Assembly (NCBI RefSeq): GCF_004217615.1
Contig: NZ_SHLD01000001.1
Coordinates: forward strand, 4,836,001-4,900,000
Reading direction: 5' to 3'
From: Micromonospora kangleipakensis
GTDB taxonomy: Bacteria; Actinomycetota; Actinomycetes; Mycobacteriales; Micromonosporaceae
DNA length: 64,000 bases
Position numbers and translations under genes: made by a program. Positions 10,420 through 17,657 of the stretch are shown here, piece by piece. How positions within the stretch are numbered: position 1 is the first letter of the stretch; each line of letters begins with the position of its first letter. Below the pieces are notes generated by a model that did no database searches, was not told the origin of the DNA, and saw nothing but the letters and a program-made list of their open reading frames with translations.

Positions 10420-10512
10420 GTGAGACCGGCAGACGACGACTGCGACCGCTGCGAGCAATGTGATGAGAAGATCCACTTCGCGAGGTCTGAGGAGATCATC
10501 TGCACCGTTTGA
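10420..10512 (+). CDS. Possible 30-residue Cys-containing micro-protein
   Basis: A GTG-started frame of 30 codons has two CxxC spacings close together (CDRCEQCDEKIHF) and a third Cys near the end (IICTV), as in a minimal metal-binding knuckle. No strong ribosome site is visible and I do not recognise a family. It lies between the IS6 relic and the integrase/attachment relic, so it may be the tail of a lost gene rather than a gene of its own. Confidence 0.2.
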   Translation: MRPADDDCDRCEQCDEKIHFARSEEIICTV

Positions 10513-10683
10513 TGACCGTCCCCACAGGACGAACTTGTTCTCCTGGTTCAGTGCACTGCCGTGCCCGCTCGGGCGATGGACCGGCTGATGACCGCGGACG
10601 CCCGAGGTCTGAACCTTCCCGACTCCGAGGAGCCGCTGGCGTTGACCAGGTGACTACGCGCTCGCCCGACGCCGCCGGGATCG

Positions 10684-10777
10684 AGCTGCTCCCAATCTGC
10701 TCCCGATGTAGGGGGCAAATGGTGAGAAGCCCGTTACCGGAGCTTCCGATGACGAGCTTCTGACCTGCATATATCGA
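10684..10777 (+). pseudogene. Integrase-tail-like sequence next to an attachment site (copy A)
   Basis: About 95 bp here are clearly homologous to 33940-34032: both read ...GxxLLPxCSRxxG in plus, then share blocks such as CGTTACCG and GACGAGCTTC up to the tRNA-derived repeat. Actinobacterial integrative elements often keep the end of a tyrosine-integrase gene just before the attachment site, so I interpret this as the decayed end of such a gene. The catalytic part is absent. The homology between the two copies is directly visible; the integrase identity is inference. Confidence 0.45.
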
Positions 10778-10822
10778 TGGTGGGCGATGCTAGGATCGAA
10801 CCAGTGACCTCTTCGGTGTGAA
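10778..10822 (-). repeat. tRNA-Val(CAC) 3'-end fragment, attachment-site relic A
   Basis: Read on the minus strand, these 45 bases are the 3' part of a tRNA-Val: anticodon loop TTCACAC, anticodon arm, variable loop, T-arm GGTTCGATCC-like, acceptor ATCGCCCA and CCA. The 5' half is absent. A second copy in the same orientation at 34033-34077 differs at only two positions. Integration of actinomycete conjugative elements or prophages into tRNA 3' ends leaves exactly such fragments. The changes in the T-stem of this copy suggest it is old. Confidence 0.7.
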
Positions 10823-10859
10823 CTCTCGGCGAGCGGGTCGCATCGGGCCTGATGCGAGG

Positions 10860-11168
10860 TCAGCGGGCCTGATCAGGTGCCTCTCGGCTCGGTTCGGCTG
10901 GCACGGTTGCTGTACTCCGTTGCTGTACTGCTGGCGTCGACGAGTCGGCCGCCCTGACCCAGCCGGGGAAGCGGCGGTGCAGCACGCCGGCTGGCGTCCA
11001 GGGCATGTCCTCCGCGGCCTGGACGAGGTAGGAGCCGAGGTAGAGGGCGAGCGACACCGGAGCATCTGCATACTCCGCGCGAAGCTCCCGCCTCCGCGTC
11101 GGGCAAGGCCACGGCAGGCCGCAGCCTCCGCAGCTCCAGACCGGCATAACCGGGCCGTGGGCGGTCAC
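10860..11168 (-). CDS. Small WPCPTR-motif protein (102 aa), last gene of the micro-operon
   Basis: GTG start at 11168 with GGAGGG five bases upstream; the start overlaps the previous stop as GTGA. Near the N-terminus is SCGGCGLPWPCPTRRRELR, shared with the 101-aa protein at 11341-11646. The middle (APVSLALYLGSYLVQAAEDMPW) is helical and the C-terminus basic. Similar short proteins with a WPCPTR motif are common in actinomycetes near XRE-type regulators; their function is unknown to me. The three cysteines could bind a metal. The end lies only 38 bp from attachment relic A. Confidence 0.7.
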   Translation of the reverse strand: MTAHGPVMPVWSCGGCGLPWPCPTRRRELRAEYADAPVSLALYLGSYLVQAAEDMPWTPAGVLHRRFPGWVRAADSSTPAVQQRSTATVPAEPSREAPDQAR

Positions 11169-11344
11169 CGCACACCCTCCAGGAACCGGGCGGTGATCAT
11201 CCGGGCCTGCCGGCTGGTTGCCCATTCCACCTGCCAACACGGGTACGGAGCCAGCCGGGACCACCACGCGCGGCATCCAACGCACAGGCCATCGAGCCCC
11301 CGCACGTGCACCGACAGGATCACCTGTTCCTGGTCGTCTTTCAC
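11165..11344 (-). CDS. 59-aa Trp/Cys-rich micro-protein
   Basis: The reading frame GTG 11344 to TGA 11165 encodes 59 residues beginning MKDDQEQVILSVHVRGLDG, followed by LCVGCRAWWSRLAPYPCWQ. Both ends overlap neighbours by four bases (GTGA with the upstream stop and GTGA with the downstream start), which argues strongly that it is translated as part of the operon. The CxxC-WW-PC pattern may bind a metal or another small protein. No family recognised. Its length makes it easy to miss in automatic annotation. Confidence 0.65.
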   Translation of the reverse strand: MKDDQEQVILSVHVRGLDGLCVGCRAWWSRLAPYPCWQVEWATSRQARMITARFLEGVR

Positions 11345-11646
11345 TGCGTCTCCTCGCCCGGCCAGTGGCCACGGTTGATAGGGATGCGGTGCCGGGCACG
11401 GCAGGGCAGATCAGCTCCACAGCGGCAAACTTGTCGCCACTTCCGCCAGGACCACACAGGCCGGTGCCTGCGAGCCAGGGTGAGGGCAACAGCGACCAGA
11501 TACTCCTCGTACGAGATCCGTTGCGTCCGGGACACCGGAGCATCGTCGACATCCGCGCGCAGCTCCCGGCACCGGGTGGGGCATGGCCACGGTGCGCCAC
11601 AGCCGCCGCAACTCCAAAGAGGCGGCACCGGCCAATGGGCGGTCAT
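11341..11646 (-). CDS. Small WPCPTR-motif protein with second Cys cluster (101 aa)
   Basis: ATG at 11646 overlaps the upstream stop as ATGA. The N-terminus carries the motif WSCGGCGAPWPCPTRCRELR, as in the protein at 10860-11168. The two then diverge: this one has a second cluster, CRCGADLPCRARH, near residue 75. Two Cys clusters suggest a zinc-ribbon-like or redox role, but that is inference. It is the second of four tightly overlapping genes. Confidence 0.7.
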   Translation of the reverse strand: MTAHWPVPPLWSCGGCGAPWPCPTRCRELRADVDDAPVSRTQRISYEEYLVAVALTLARRHRPVWSWRKWRQVCRCGADLPCRARHRIPINRGHWPGEETQ

Positions 11647-11858
11647 TCGCCGTGCTCACCGAAGCGCGCCGAGTCATGGGCGAGCGGCCCACCGTCCGCT
11701 GACGAGTGCTGCTGTCTGCCTCGCGCCTGGTCCAACAGCCGCCGCCGTGCTGCCTCCTGCTCCCCTGCCTGGATGCGCTGTCCGATGCCAGCGACAGTCG
11801 GCGGCGACGGGAGGTACCGGCTGACGATCCGCCGCAGGAGTCCGACAGTCAACGTCAC
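11643..11858 (-). CDS. Hypothetical basic helical protein (71 aa), first gene of the micro-operon
   Basis: GTG start at 11858, with GGAGGG upstream, and TGA overlapping the next ATG. The sequence (MTLTVGLLRRIVSRYLPSPP, then a GQRIQAGEQEAARRRLLDQA helix) has an amphipathic N-terminus and a basic middle. No domain recognised. A competing minus frame begins at 11943, but it lacks the stop/start coupling and I do not prefer it. Confidence 0.5.
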   Translation of the reverse strand: MTLTVGLLRRIVSRYLPSPPTVAGIGQRIQAGEQEAARRRLLDQARGRQQHSSADGGPLAHDSARFGEHGE

Positions 11859-11979
11859 GTGTCCGGCCCTCCGTGTCGAGGGCGCGGAGGGTCACCTGGT
11901 GATGCACTATTCCGCGCCCGAATGCACTGAGAACCAGCGTCACGCCGCGCGCGTCATCGATCCAGAAGGTGACTGTCCG

Positions 11980-13176
11980 CTAACCAGCCGTGCTGTCCGC
12001 TGGCGGTCGGCGTCCAGGGGCGTACTCGGTGCACAGATCGCGCAATGTCGCCGCCTCTGGCACCCCCGTCTGCTCAACCTTCGCCAGCAACTCCGCAGCC
12101 CGCCACCAGTTCGACGGCACCACGCGCCCGGACACCACAGCCTGCGTCCCGAGAACGACCGCCTCGTCCGGCTGCCCGGCGGCGACCAAGGCAAGACCAA
12201 GGTCGAGACGAGCCGATGCGGACCGGCGGGGCCGCGCTCCCCCATCGCCGTCCGGGTCCAGGTCGGCCAGCACCGCCCGCGCTACCTGCTCGGCACCTGG
12301 GTCACCCGCCCATGCCAAAGTCGTGGCCGTGTACGCGGCGGCCTTGGCCGGGTCGTAGCGATAGTGGTGCTCGGCTCGCTCAGGAACGGGCAGATTCGCC
12401 GTCAGCCGCTCTACCCGGTCCAGCGCTCGCCGGGTCGCACCGACGTCCCCCATCCGCGCCCATGCACGAGCCTCCTGAGCAGTCGCCTGAATGCAGGCAG
12501 AGCTGCCCTTTGGGGCGACCCGCTGAGCTTGGTGGGAGAGATCGAGTGCCGTCCGATAGTCACCTTGAGTCAACACGTCCCAGGCCCGGGTTTCCAGACA
12601 CCAGGCCTGGATCTCGGCGTGCTCAGCGTGTTCGGCAAGATCACGAGCGGCCCGCAAATGAGCAGCCGCCGCCTGCCGCTGCCGCAGGTCGATGTGAACG
12701 GTGGCCCGCAGCACCGCCAACCAGCCGCCAGCAACCAACAACCGTCGTCGTTGAGCAAGCGTGACCCGTCCATCCAGCAACCGCCCGACATTGGCGAGGT
12801 GCCGCCGCACCAAGGGCAGAAGGTCAGCCGGGGCCATCGTTGGATAGGCACTGGCAAGGTCATCAACACCTTGCTCGATCCGGTCGACCACGTCCCCACT
12901 GACATCGCTGGCGGCAACTCTCGCCCGCAGATCCCCGGCCTCGGCTGCATGGTCAATCGGCGCATCGACCAAGCGAGCAAGCTCGCCTCCTGCGTCGAGA
13001 ATCCGGTCCAAGTGGCGCGCCGTGTCGACTGTTGGAGCCTTGAGCCCTGTCTCCAGCTCGTGCAGATGGCTCTTACTCCGGTGGGCGAGCTGCCCGAGAG
13101 ACCGAAGCGACAGAACACGCTGCTCCCGAAGCTCACGCAGAGCTGATCCGAAGCGCGGATCGACGGATGAGGCCAT
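11980..13176 (-). CDS. XRE-family helix-turn-helix regulator with TPR-like C-terminal domain
   Basis: 398 aa from ATG 13176. Residues ~8-65 form a Cro/CI-type HTH (ALRELREQRVLSLRSLGQLA, HLHELETGLKAPTVDTARHL). Residues ~120-390 are Ala/Leu-rich helical repeats typical of the large actinomycete XRE-TPR class, which are thought to bind peptide or metabolite ligands. It lies immediately upstream of, and in the same direction as, the four small genes, 121 bp from the first. I infer that it controls them or is co-transcribed with them. A 642-codon plus frame over the same DNA is its antisense shadow. Confidence 0.85.
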   Translation of the reverse strand: MASSVDPRFGSALRELREQRVLSLRSLGQLAHRSKSHLHELETGLKAPTVDTARHLDRILDAGGELARLVDAPIDHAAEAGDLRARVAASDVSGDVVDRIEQGVDDLASAYPTMAPADLLPLVRRHLANVGRLLDGRVTLAQRRRLLVAGGWLAVLRATVHIDLRQRQAAAAHLRAARDLAEHAEHAEIQAWCLETRAWDVLTQGDYRTALDLSHQAQRVAPKGSSACIQATAQEARAWARMGDVGATRRALDRVERLTANLPVPERAEHHYRYDPAKAAAYTATTLAWAGDPGAEQVARAVLADLDPDGDGGARPRRSASARLDLGLALVAAGQPDEAVVLGTQAVVSGRVVPSNWWRAAELLAKVEQTGVPEAATLRDLCTEYAPGRRPPADSTAG

Positions 13177-13444
13177 AGCGCCGCTCCAAGCTAAAGGGTC
13201 CAGGCGAACTCACCCGCCCGCGACCCAGCGAGCCACCGCTTCGACGGTACCCCGACACCTCGCGCATCGATGACCCCTCGCTTGTAAGTTCTGGGCGCAC
13301 CGTCCGCGCCGGCCCGCGCGTGTCTCTGGCCTCGGGCGGCGATCCGCCACTGTCCGGCTGAGCCCCTTCTCGTCTGACCCGGTTGCTGTCGCCGTCTGTC
13401 GACAGCAACAAGGCATCCGCTTCTGCGACCGGTAGCCTCCGAGC
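13177..13444. promoter_or_regulatory. Divergent intergenic region between XRE regulator and hypothetical gene
   Basis: 268 bp between divergent starts, expected to carry both promoters. It contains at 13272-13288 a 17-bp stretch GACCCCTCGCTTGTAAG that closely resembles part of the tRNA-Val(TAC)-like fragment at 35416-35462 (which has two extra bases). This may be a further attachment-core relic or chance. Confidence 0.35.
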
Positions 13445-13828
13445 GTGCGATACCTCAGCCGGTCGTTCCTCCTTGGCACGCTCCAGCGCAGGAAGGAGGT
13501 CGAACAGTTTCTCGGACCCATCACGCTGAAGGGCATCGAAGGCATCCGCTGGGTCTCGATCTGGCCATGGCACGACGGCTACAACCTGTCAGTCCATGAC
13601 GTGCAGGACCTGGACGACGAGAACTCCCGGGACCTGTCAGTGTTCCCGCCGCTTGATCCAGAAGGCGAGAACGACCCCGGGCCTGGCCGCGTCATCGGGC
13701 ACGTTCAGGACCCGGCCGAAGCGCTGGAACTGGCAGAGCGTACGACCGGGGCGTCGCCGCATCGTTGGGTCAACCACGGCGTTGCCGGGGAGGACTACGC
13801 GGACTTCGTCCGAGCTAGGAACTCCTGA
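13445..13828 (+). CDS. Hypothetical acidic protein (127 aa)
   Basis: GTG start. The product (MRYLSRSFLLGTLQRRKEVE..., ending HRWVNHGVAGEDYADFVRARNS) is acidic in the middle (VQDLDDENSRDLSVFPPLDP) and has typical high-GC codon use with strong third-position GC, so it looks real. No family or motif recognised. It stops 20 bp before the target duplication of the IS5 element, so its end may or may not be native. Confidence 0.6.
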   Translation: MRYLSRSFLLGTLQRRKEVEQFLGPITLKGIEGIRWVSIWPWHDGYNLSVHDVQDLDDENSRDLSVFPPLDPEGENDPGPGRVIGHVQDPAEALELAERTTGASPHRWVNHGVAGEDYADFVRARNS

Positions 13829-13871
13829 CTCAGACGTTGAAGCGGAACTTAGAGCCTGGTAAATAAGGGTT

Positions 13872-14413
13872 TTAGGTGCCTTGGTGGCGGGCGAGGCGGC
13901 GGGTCATGACGATGATCATGGCCCATTGGACCATCGCGGCGTGGTGGTCGGGTAGCCGTTCGTAGTCGCGGACGGTGCGTCGGCACCGGTTGATCCAGGA
14001 GAACGTGCGCTCGACCGCCCATCTGCGGTGCAGGACGACGAAGGTGGTCTGCCCGGCGAGCTTCGCGACGATCTGCACGGTCAGGGTGAGGTGGGCGGTG
14101 GCCCAGCCGACGAGCCGGCCCGCGTAGCCGCTGTCGGCCCAGGTCAGGCTGATGGTGGGGAAGCAGGCGCGTAGCGCCCGCAGCAGGGGTCGGGCGGCGT
14201 CGCGGTCCTGCACCTGCGCGCCGGTGACCAGGACCGCCAGCAGCAGTCCGCAGGTGTCCACGGCGATGTGGCGTTTGCGGCCGTTGACCTTCTTCCCCGC
14301 GTCATAGCCACGCCCGCCCCGGCCGACGGTCTCCGCGCCCCGTACCGACTGGGAGTCGACCAGCGCAGCCGTCGGCTGCCGGTTGCGACCCTCGACCTGT
14401 TCGCGGACCTGTT
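13872..14413 (-). pseudogene. IS5-family transposase, C-terminal half (split)
   Basis: It carries the DDE core: ALVDSQSVRGAET (first Asp), TWADSGYAG (second Asp), and the RRWAVERTFSWINRCRR block holding the catalytic Glu, ending YERLPDHHAAMVQWAMI. It starts at the IS3 insertion point; joined to 15681-15966 the frame runs ...SLREQVREQVEGRNRQ... without a stop. The element would presumably be functional if the IS3 were removed precisely. Confidence 0.85.
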
Positions 14414-14444
14414 TGTCAATCCCCTGGAATCGTGGAGGGCTCCG

Positions 14445-15359
14445 TTATGCGGCCTGGGCCTCCAGGGCGCGGGTCTCTGATCGTTCGTAGTCGATGGGTG
14501 AGCGCCAGTCGCAGACGGAGTGCCGGCGGCGCTGGTTGTAGAAGTCGGTGATCCAGGTGGCGATCTTCAGGCGGGCTTCGGTGCGGGTGCGGAAGTGGCG
14601 GCGGTGGACGTACTCGACCTTGATGGTGGAGAAGGTGGCCTCGGCGACGGCGTTGTCGAAGCAGGACCCGACCCGGCCCATCGACTGGCGTACCTTCCAT
14701 CGGGCGCAGGCCCGGGCAAAGTCGGCCGAGGTGTACTCGCTGCCCCTGTCGCTGTGAAAGATCACCCCTTCCACGCGGCCGCCGCGGGTGACGGCGGCCA
14801 TGTTCAGCGCTGCGACGACCAGCCCGGCGTCGTGGTGGGCGCCCATCGCGTAGCCGAGGATCCGGCGCGAGTACAGGTCGATGACAGTGGCCAGATAGAG
14901 CTTGCCCTCGTCGGTGCGGATCTCGGTCATGTCGCCGCACCAGGCGACATCCGGCGCCGGCGCGGTGAACACCCGCTTGACCAGGTCCGGTGCGGCCGGA
15001 CGTTTGCCCTGGCGGGTCAGGCTGCGCCGGCGGCGCTTGATACGGGCGGCCAGGCCGAACTCGGCCATGAGCTGCGCGATCGTGTTGTCGGAGACCTGCC
15101 AGCCCTGCTCGCGCAGCTCGATCCCGATGCGCGGGCTGCCGTAGGTGCCGCCCGAGTCGTCGAAGACCTTCGTGACCGCGGCTGCCAGCCGGGCACGCCG
15201 ATCATCGCGGGGCGTTGGCGGCCGGTCGCGCCATTTGTAGAACCACGACTCGGACACTCCGAGGGCCCGGCAGGCGATCGCGTGCGGCACGTCATGCTCG
15301 GTCCTCTGGGAAGCGATGAACCCGGCCACGCTCACCGGCCCGTCGCTTCCTTGACCCAC
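14445..15359 (-). CDS. IS3-family transposase OrfB (DDE integrase core)
   Basis: 304 aa. An HTH_21 segment ([16 protein letters not shown]) precedes the rve core with Asp in WCGDMTEI, Asp in [11 protein letters not shown] and Glu in [16 protein letters not shown]. The C-terminus ([20 protein letters not shown]) is the usual IS3 ending. Intact. Confidence 0.92.
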   Translation of the reverse strand: MGQGSDGPVSVAGFIASQRTEHDVPHAIACRALGVSESWFYKWRDRPPTPRDDRRARLAAAVTKVFDDSGGTYGSPRIGIELREQGWQVSDNTIAQLMAEFGLAARIKRRRRSLTRQGKRPAAPDLVKRVFTAPAPDVAWCGDMTEIRTDEGKLYLATVIDLYSRRILGYAMGAHHDAGLVVAALNMAAVTRGGRVEGVIFHSDRGSEYTSADFARACARWKVRQSMGRVGSCFDNAVAEATFSTIKVEYVHRRHFRTRTEARLKIATWITDFYNQRRRHSVCDWRSPIDYERSETRALEAQAA

Positions 15360-15631
15360 AGGACCACGGATCGCTTGAGGACATCACGCTCCATCGCCAG
15401 CTCCGCGTTCTCCCGCCGCAGCCGGGCCAGCTCCGCCCGCTCGTCCTCCGACAACTGCCCGGCAGCGGCCTCACCGCGAGTCTCGCGGTCCTTCTTCACC
15501 CAGTTGGCAAGGGTGCCGTCGTTGATCCCCAGGTCACGCGCGACCTGCGCGATCGACTTCCCGGTCTCCCGCACGATGCGCACCGCGCCCGCCCGGAACT
15601 CCGGATCGAACTGGCGTCTCGTCTCAGCCAT
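15332..15631 (-). CDS. IS3-family transposase OrfA (HTH protein)
   Basis: 99 aa, beginning [20 protein letters not shown]. It has the HTH_Tnp_1 domain (residues ~5-50, [20 protein letters not shown]) followed by a leucine-zipper-like coiled coil ([20 protein letters not shown]). It overlaps orfB by 28 bp, where IS3 elements usually make an OrfAB fusion by -1 frameshifting. Confidence 0.9.
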   Translation of the reverse strand: MAETRRQFDPEFRAGAVRIVRETGKSIAQVARDLGINDGTLANWVKKDRETRGEAAAGQLSEDERAELARLRRENAELAMERDVLKRSVVLWVKEATGR

Positions 15632-15680
15632 GAACCTCTATCCCTCAAGCTCTGGCCTCCACGCTACGAGGGGAATGGCA

Positions 15681-15966
15681 GTTCCCGCAGGCTGTTGTGC
15701 ATGCGGTTGAGCGTTCCGTCGCGGGTCCAGGTCGTGAAGTAGTGGTAGACGAGCTTGTGGTGCGGGAAGTCGGCAGGCAGCGCGTCCCACTGGCAGCCGG
15801 TCCGGTCGAGGTAACGGATCGCGTCCACGATGTCCCGGCGGGGGTAGGTGATCGGCCGGCCGCGTCCGCTCCCGGCCGGCACGTGCGGAGCCAGGACCTG
15901 CCATTCGGCATCCGAGGTGTCGGACGGATAGTGCCGTGGCCGGGCGGTGGGCAGGTGATCGTCAAC
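15681..15966 (-). pseudogene. IS5-family transposase, N-terminal half (split)
   Basis: The minus frame reads HYPSDTSDAEWQVLAPHVP, GRPITYPRRDIVDAIRYLDR and a TTWTRDGTLNRMHNSLRE block, the classic IS5/IS427 N-terminal DUF4096 region. It is cut after SLRE by the IS3 insertion. I see no ATG or GTG at the expected distance; readable homology begins near 15966. Excising the IS3 element with one GTT copy rejoins this half in frame with 13872-14413. Confidence 0.85.
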
Positions 15967-16162
15967 GGTGGCCGGGGTGGCGGATGCGGCGACGCCGGCG
16001 ACAAGGTATACAGACAGGGTTGGGCCTTCGGTCGTGCTGGTTTAGTCGCCTTTGCTCGTATCCGAAGGCCCTTCCCCATGTCACGCCGCCACGCCGGGGC
16101 CGTCACGATTGTCGATCTTCGCCAGGACCGGCGACCGCCCGAACCCCTTATTTACCAGGCTC

Positions 16163-16228
16163 TTAGACGGGCGGTCGCGTGACCTGCTGTGACATGGCCG
16201 GCGCGCTGGTCACGCCCCGCCTTCGACT
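16163..16228. other. Spacer between two IS elements
   Basis: 66 bp between the IS5 right end and the second IS3 element. No feature seen beyond the TTA duplication at its start. Confidence 0.4.
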
Positions 16229-16246
16229 TGAGCCACCCCCGCTTTC

Positions 16247-16606
16247 ATGGAGCTTCTCGATCATGGTCTGATGGCCATGGGGAGGAAGTCGTCCGTGGCA
16301 GCACCGAAGAAGTACCCCGACGAGCTACGCCAGCGCGCTGTGCGCTTGTATCGCGAGTCGGACCCGAAGCCCGTGATCCGGCGCCTGGCCGAGCAGCTCG
16401 GCGTGCATCACGAGGCGTTGCGGAACTGGATCAGGCAGGCCGAGGCCGACGCGGGCGAGCGTCACGACCGGCCCACCAGCGAGATGGCCGAGGAGAACCG
16501 CCGGCTGCGCAAAGAAGTCGCCGAGCTGCGGCGGGCGAACGAGATCCTGAAAGCGGCGAGCGCGTATTTCGCGGCGGAGCTCGACCCGACCCGGCGGCGG
16601 TCATGA
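16247..16606 (+). CDS. IS3-family transposase OrfA
   Basis: 119 aa from the first ATG, but the ATG at 16274 (MGRKSSVAAPKKYPDELRQR) is more likely the true start. HTH residues VIRRLAEQLGVHHEALRNWI are followed by a coiled coil (MAEENRRLRKEVAELRRANE). It overlaps orfB by a few bases. Confidence 0.88.
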   Translation: MELLDHGLMAMGRKSSVAAPKKYPDELRQRAVRLYRESDPKPVIRRLAEQLGVHHEALRNWIRQAEADAGERHDRPTSEMAEENRRLRKEVAELRRANEILKAASAYFAAELDPTRRRS

Positions 16607-17524
16607 CGTTCATTTATGAACACCGTGACCAGTTCGCGGTCGCGCTCCTGCTACGGGTCCTCAACGTCGGCGCCTCGACCTACTACGCGTGGGTCAAGCA
16701 GGTCGAACAGCCCTGCGACCGTGACGTAGTCGACCTGGGGTTGCTGTCCAACATTCACGAGATCTGGGCCGCGTCGGGGCACACCTACGGACCGGGTGCA
16801 CCGGCAGCTACGCCGCGACGGCATCCGCGTGGGCCGCAAGCGGGTGGAGCGGCTGATGGCGCAGCAGGGCTGGCAGGGTGCGTTCCTGCGCCGAGGCTGG
16901 CGCGGCGGCTCCACGAAGCAGGACCCGCGGGCGACGCCGGCGCCGGATCTGGTCAACCGTCAGTTCACCGCAACCGGGCCGAACCGGCTCTGGGTCGCCG
17001 ACGCCACCCGCATCCCATGCGGCGAAGGCGTGTTCTGGCTGGCAGCGGTCCGCGACGCCTTCTCCCGCCGGATCGTCGGATGGAAGACCTCCGACCGCTG
17101 CGACACCGACCTCATCCTCGCCGCACTCGAATACGGCATCTGGTCCCGCGACGTCCGCGACGGCCAGTTGATCCACCACAGCGACAGGGGGTCCAACTAC
17201 ACGTCCTTCCGCTTCGCTGAACGCTTGCAGGACAACGGAATCCTGCCCTCGATGGGCTCCGTCGGCGACTCGTACGACAACGCGCTCATGGAGAACTTCT
17301 GGTCGACGCTGAAGATCGAACTCGTCTACCGCACGAGCTGGCGCACCCGCGACGAGGCCGAGAACGCGATATTCGCCTACATCGACGGCTGGTACAACAC
17401 CCGCCGCATCCAAAAGGAACTGGGCTACCTCAGCCCCGACGAGCACGAAACCGCCTGGCACGCCCGCCAGAAGGAACCAGCCGAACCAACTATCACTACC
17501 CCTGCACCAGCCGGCAGCAGGTAA
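16603..17524 (+). pseudogene. IS3-family transposase OrfB, frameshifted
   Basis: The first part (MTFIYEHRDQFAVALLLRVL...HTYG) is in one frame. After ~16790 the homology continues in another frame (VHRQLRRDGIRVGRKRVERL...). The missing bases fall at CACACCTACGGACCGGGTGC, where family members have an extra Arg codon region. The DDE residues remain readable: WVADATRI, HHSDRGSNYTS, NALMENFWSTLK. Confidence 0.85.
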
Positions 17525-17585
17525 CCACCGCTCCATCAAAGCGGGGGGGAACTCAATCTTCGCCAGGCTCAGCAACCGCCTGAAC

Positions 17586-17604
17586 CCCTTATTTACCAGG
17601 CTCT
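17586..17604. repeat. Orphan right-end copy of the IS5 inverted repeat
   Basis: CCCCTTATTTACCAGGCTC is identical to the right terminus of the IS5 element at 16144-16162, and its ~20 bp of inner flank (CTTCGCCAG...CGCC) are also shared. It is a leftover of another IS5 copy, mostly removed by, or replaced with, the IS3 element immediately to the left. Confidence 0.8.
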
Positions 17605-17657
17605 AAATACCTGCGCCGTTCGAGGCCTGGATGGCCGCCGCGATGGTGTCGTCGACC

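Larger units (their letters stand above)
14414..15680 (-). mobile_element. IS3-family element nested in the IS5 transposase gene
   Basis: Imperfect inverted repeats TGTCAATCCCCTGGAATCG and TGCCATTCCCCTCGTAGCG (read inward) bound 1,267 bp, with GTT directly repeated at both outer sides (14411-14413, 15681-15683). It encodes overlapping orfA and orfB in the classic IS3 arrangement. Both frames are intact, so it may be active. A fragment of a close relative lies at 33443-33586. Confidence 0.9.
13852..16162 (-). mobile_element. IS5-family element (IS427-like), interrupted by an IS3-family element
   Basis: The ends are inverted repeats: GAGCCTGGTAAATAAGGG at 13852 and its complement ending at 16162. 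TTA lies directly outside both ends, consistent with a 3-bp target duplication. Total 2,311 bp, of which 1,267 bp are the nested IS3 element, leaving a typical ~1.05-kb IS5 element. Its transposase is on the minus strand. Confidence 0.9.
16229..17555 (+). mobile_element. Second IS3-family element, different subgroup
   Basis: Ends TGAGCCACCCCCGCTTTCATGG at left and the matching inverted TGAGTTCCCCCCCGCTTTGATGG at right delimit 1,327 bp. I see no target-site duplication, so one side may have been rearranged. It carries orfA and a frameshifted orfB and is probably inactive. Confidence 0.85.

Noticed and set aside
11218..13146. Plus-strand frame of 642 codons
   Set aside because: It is antisense to the XRE-TPR regulator and the overlapping small genes; the composition is Arg/Pro-rich without motifs.
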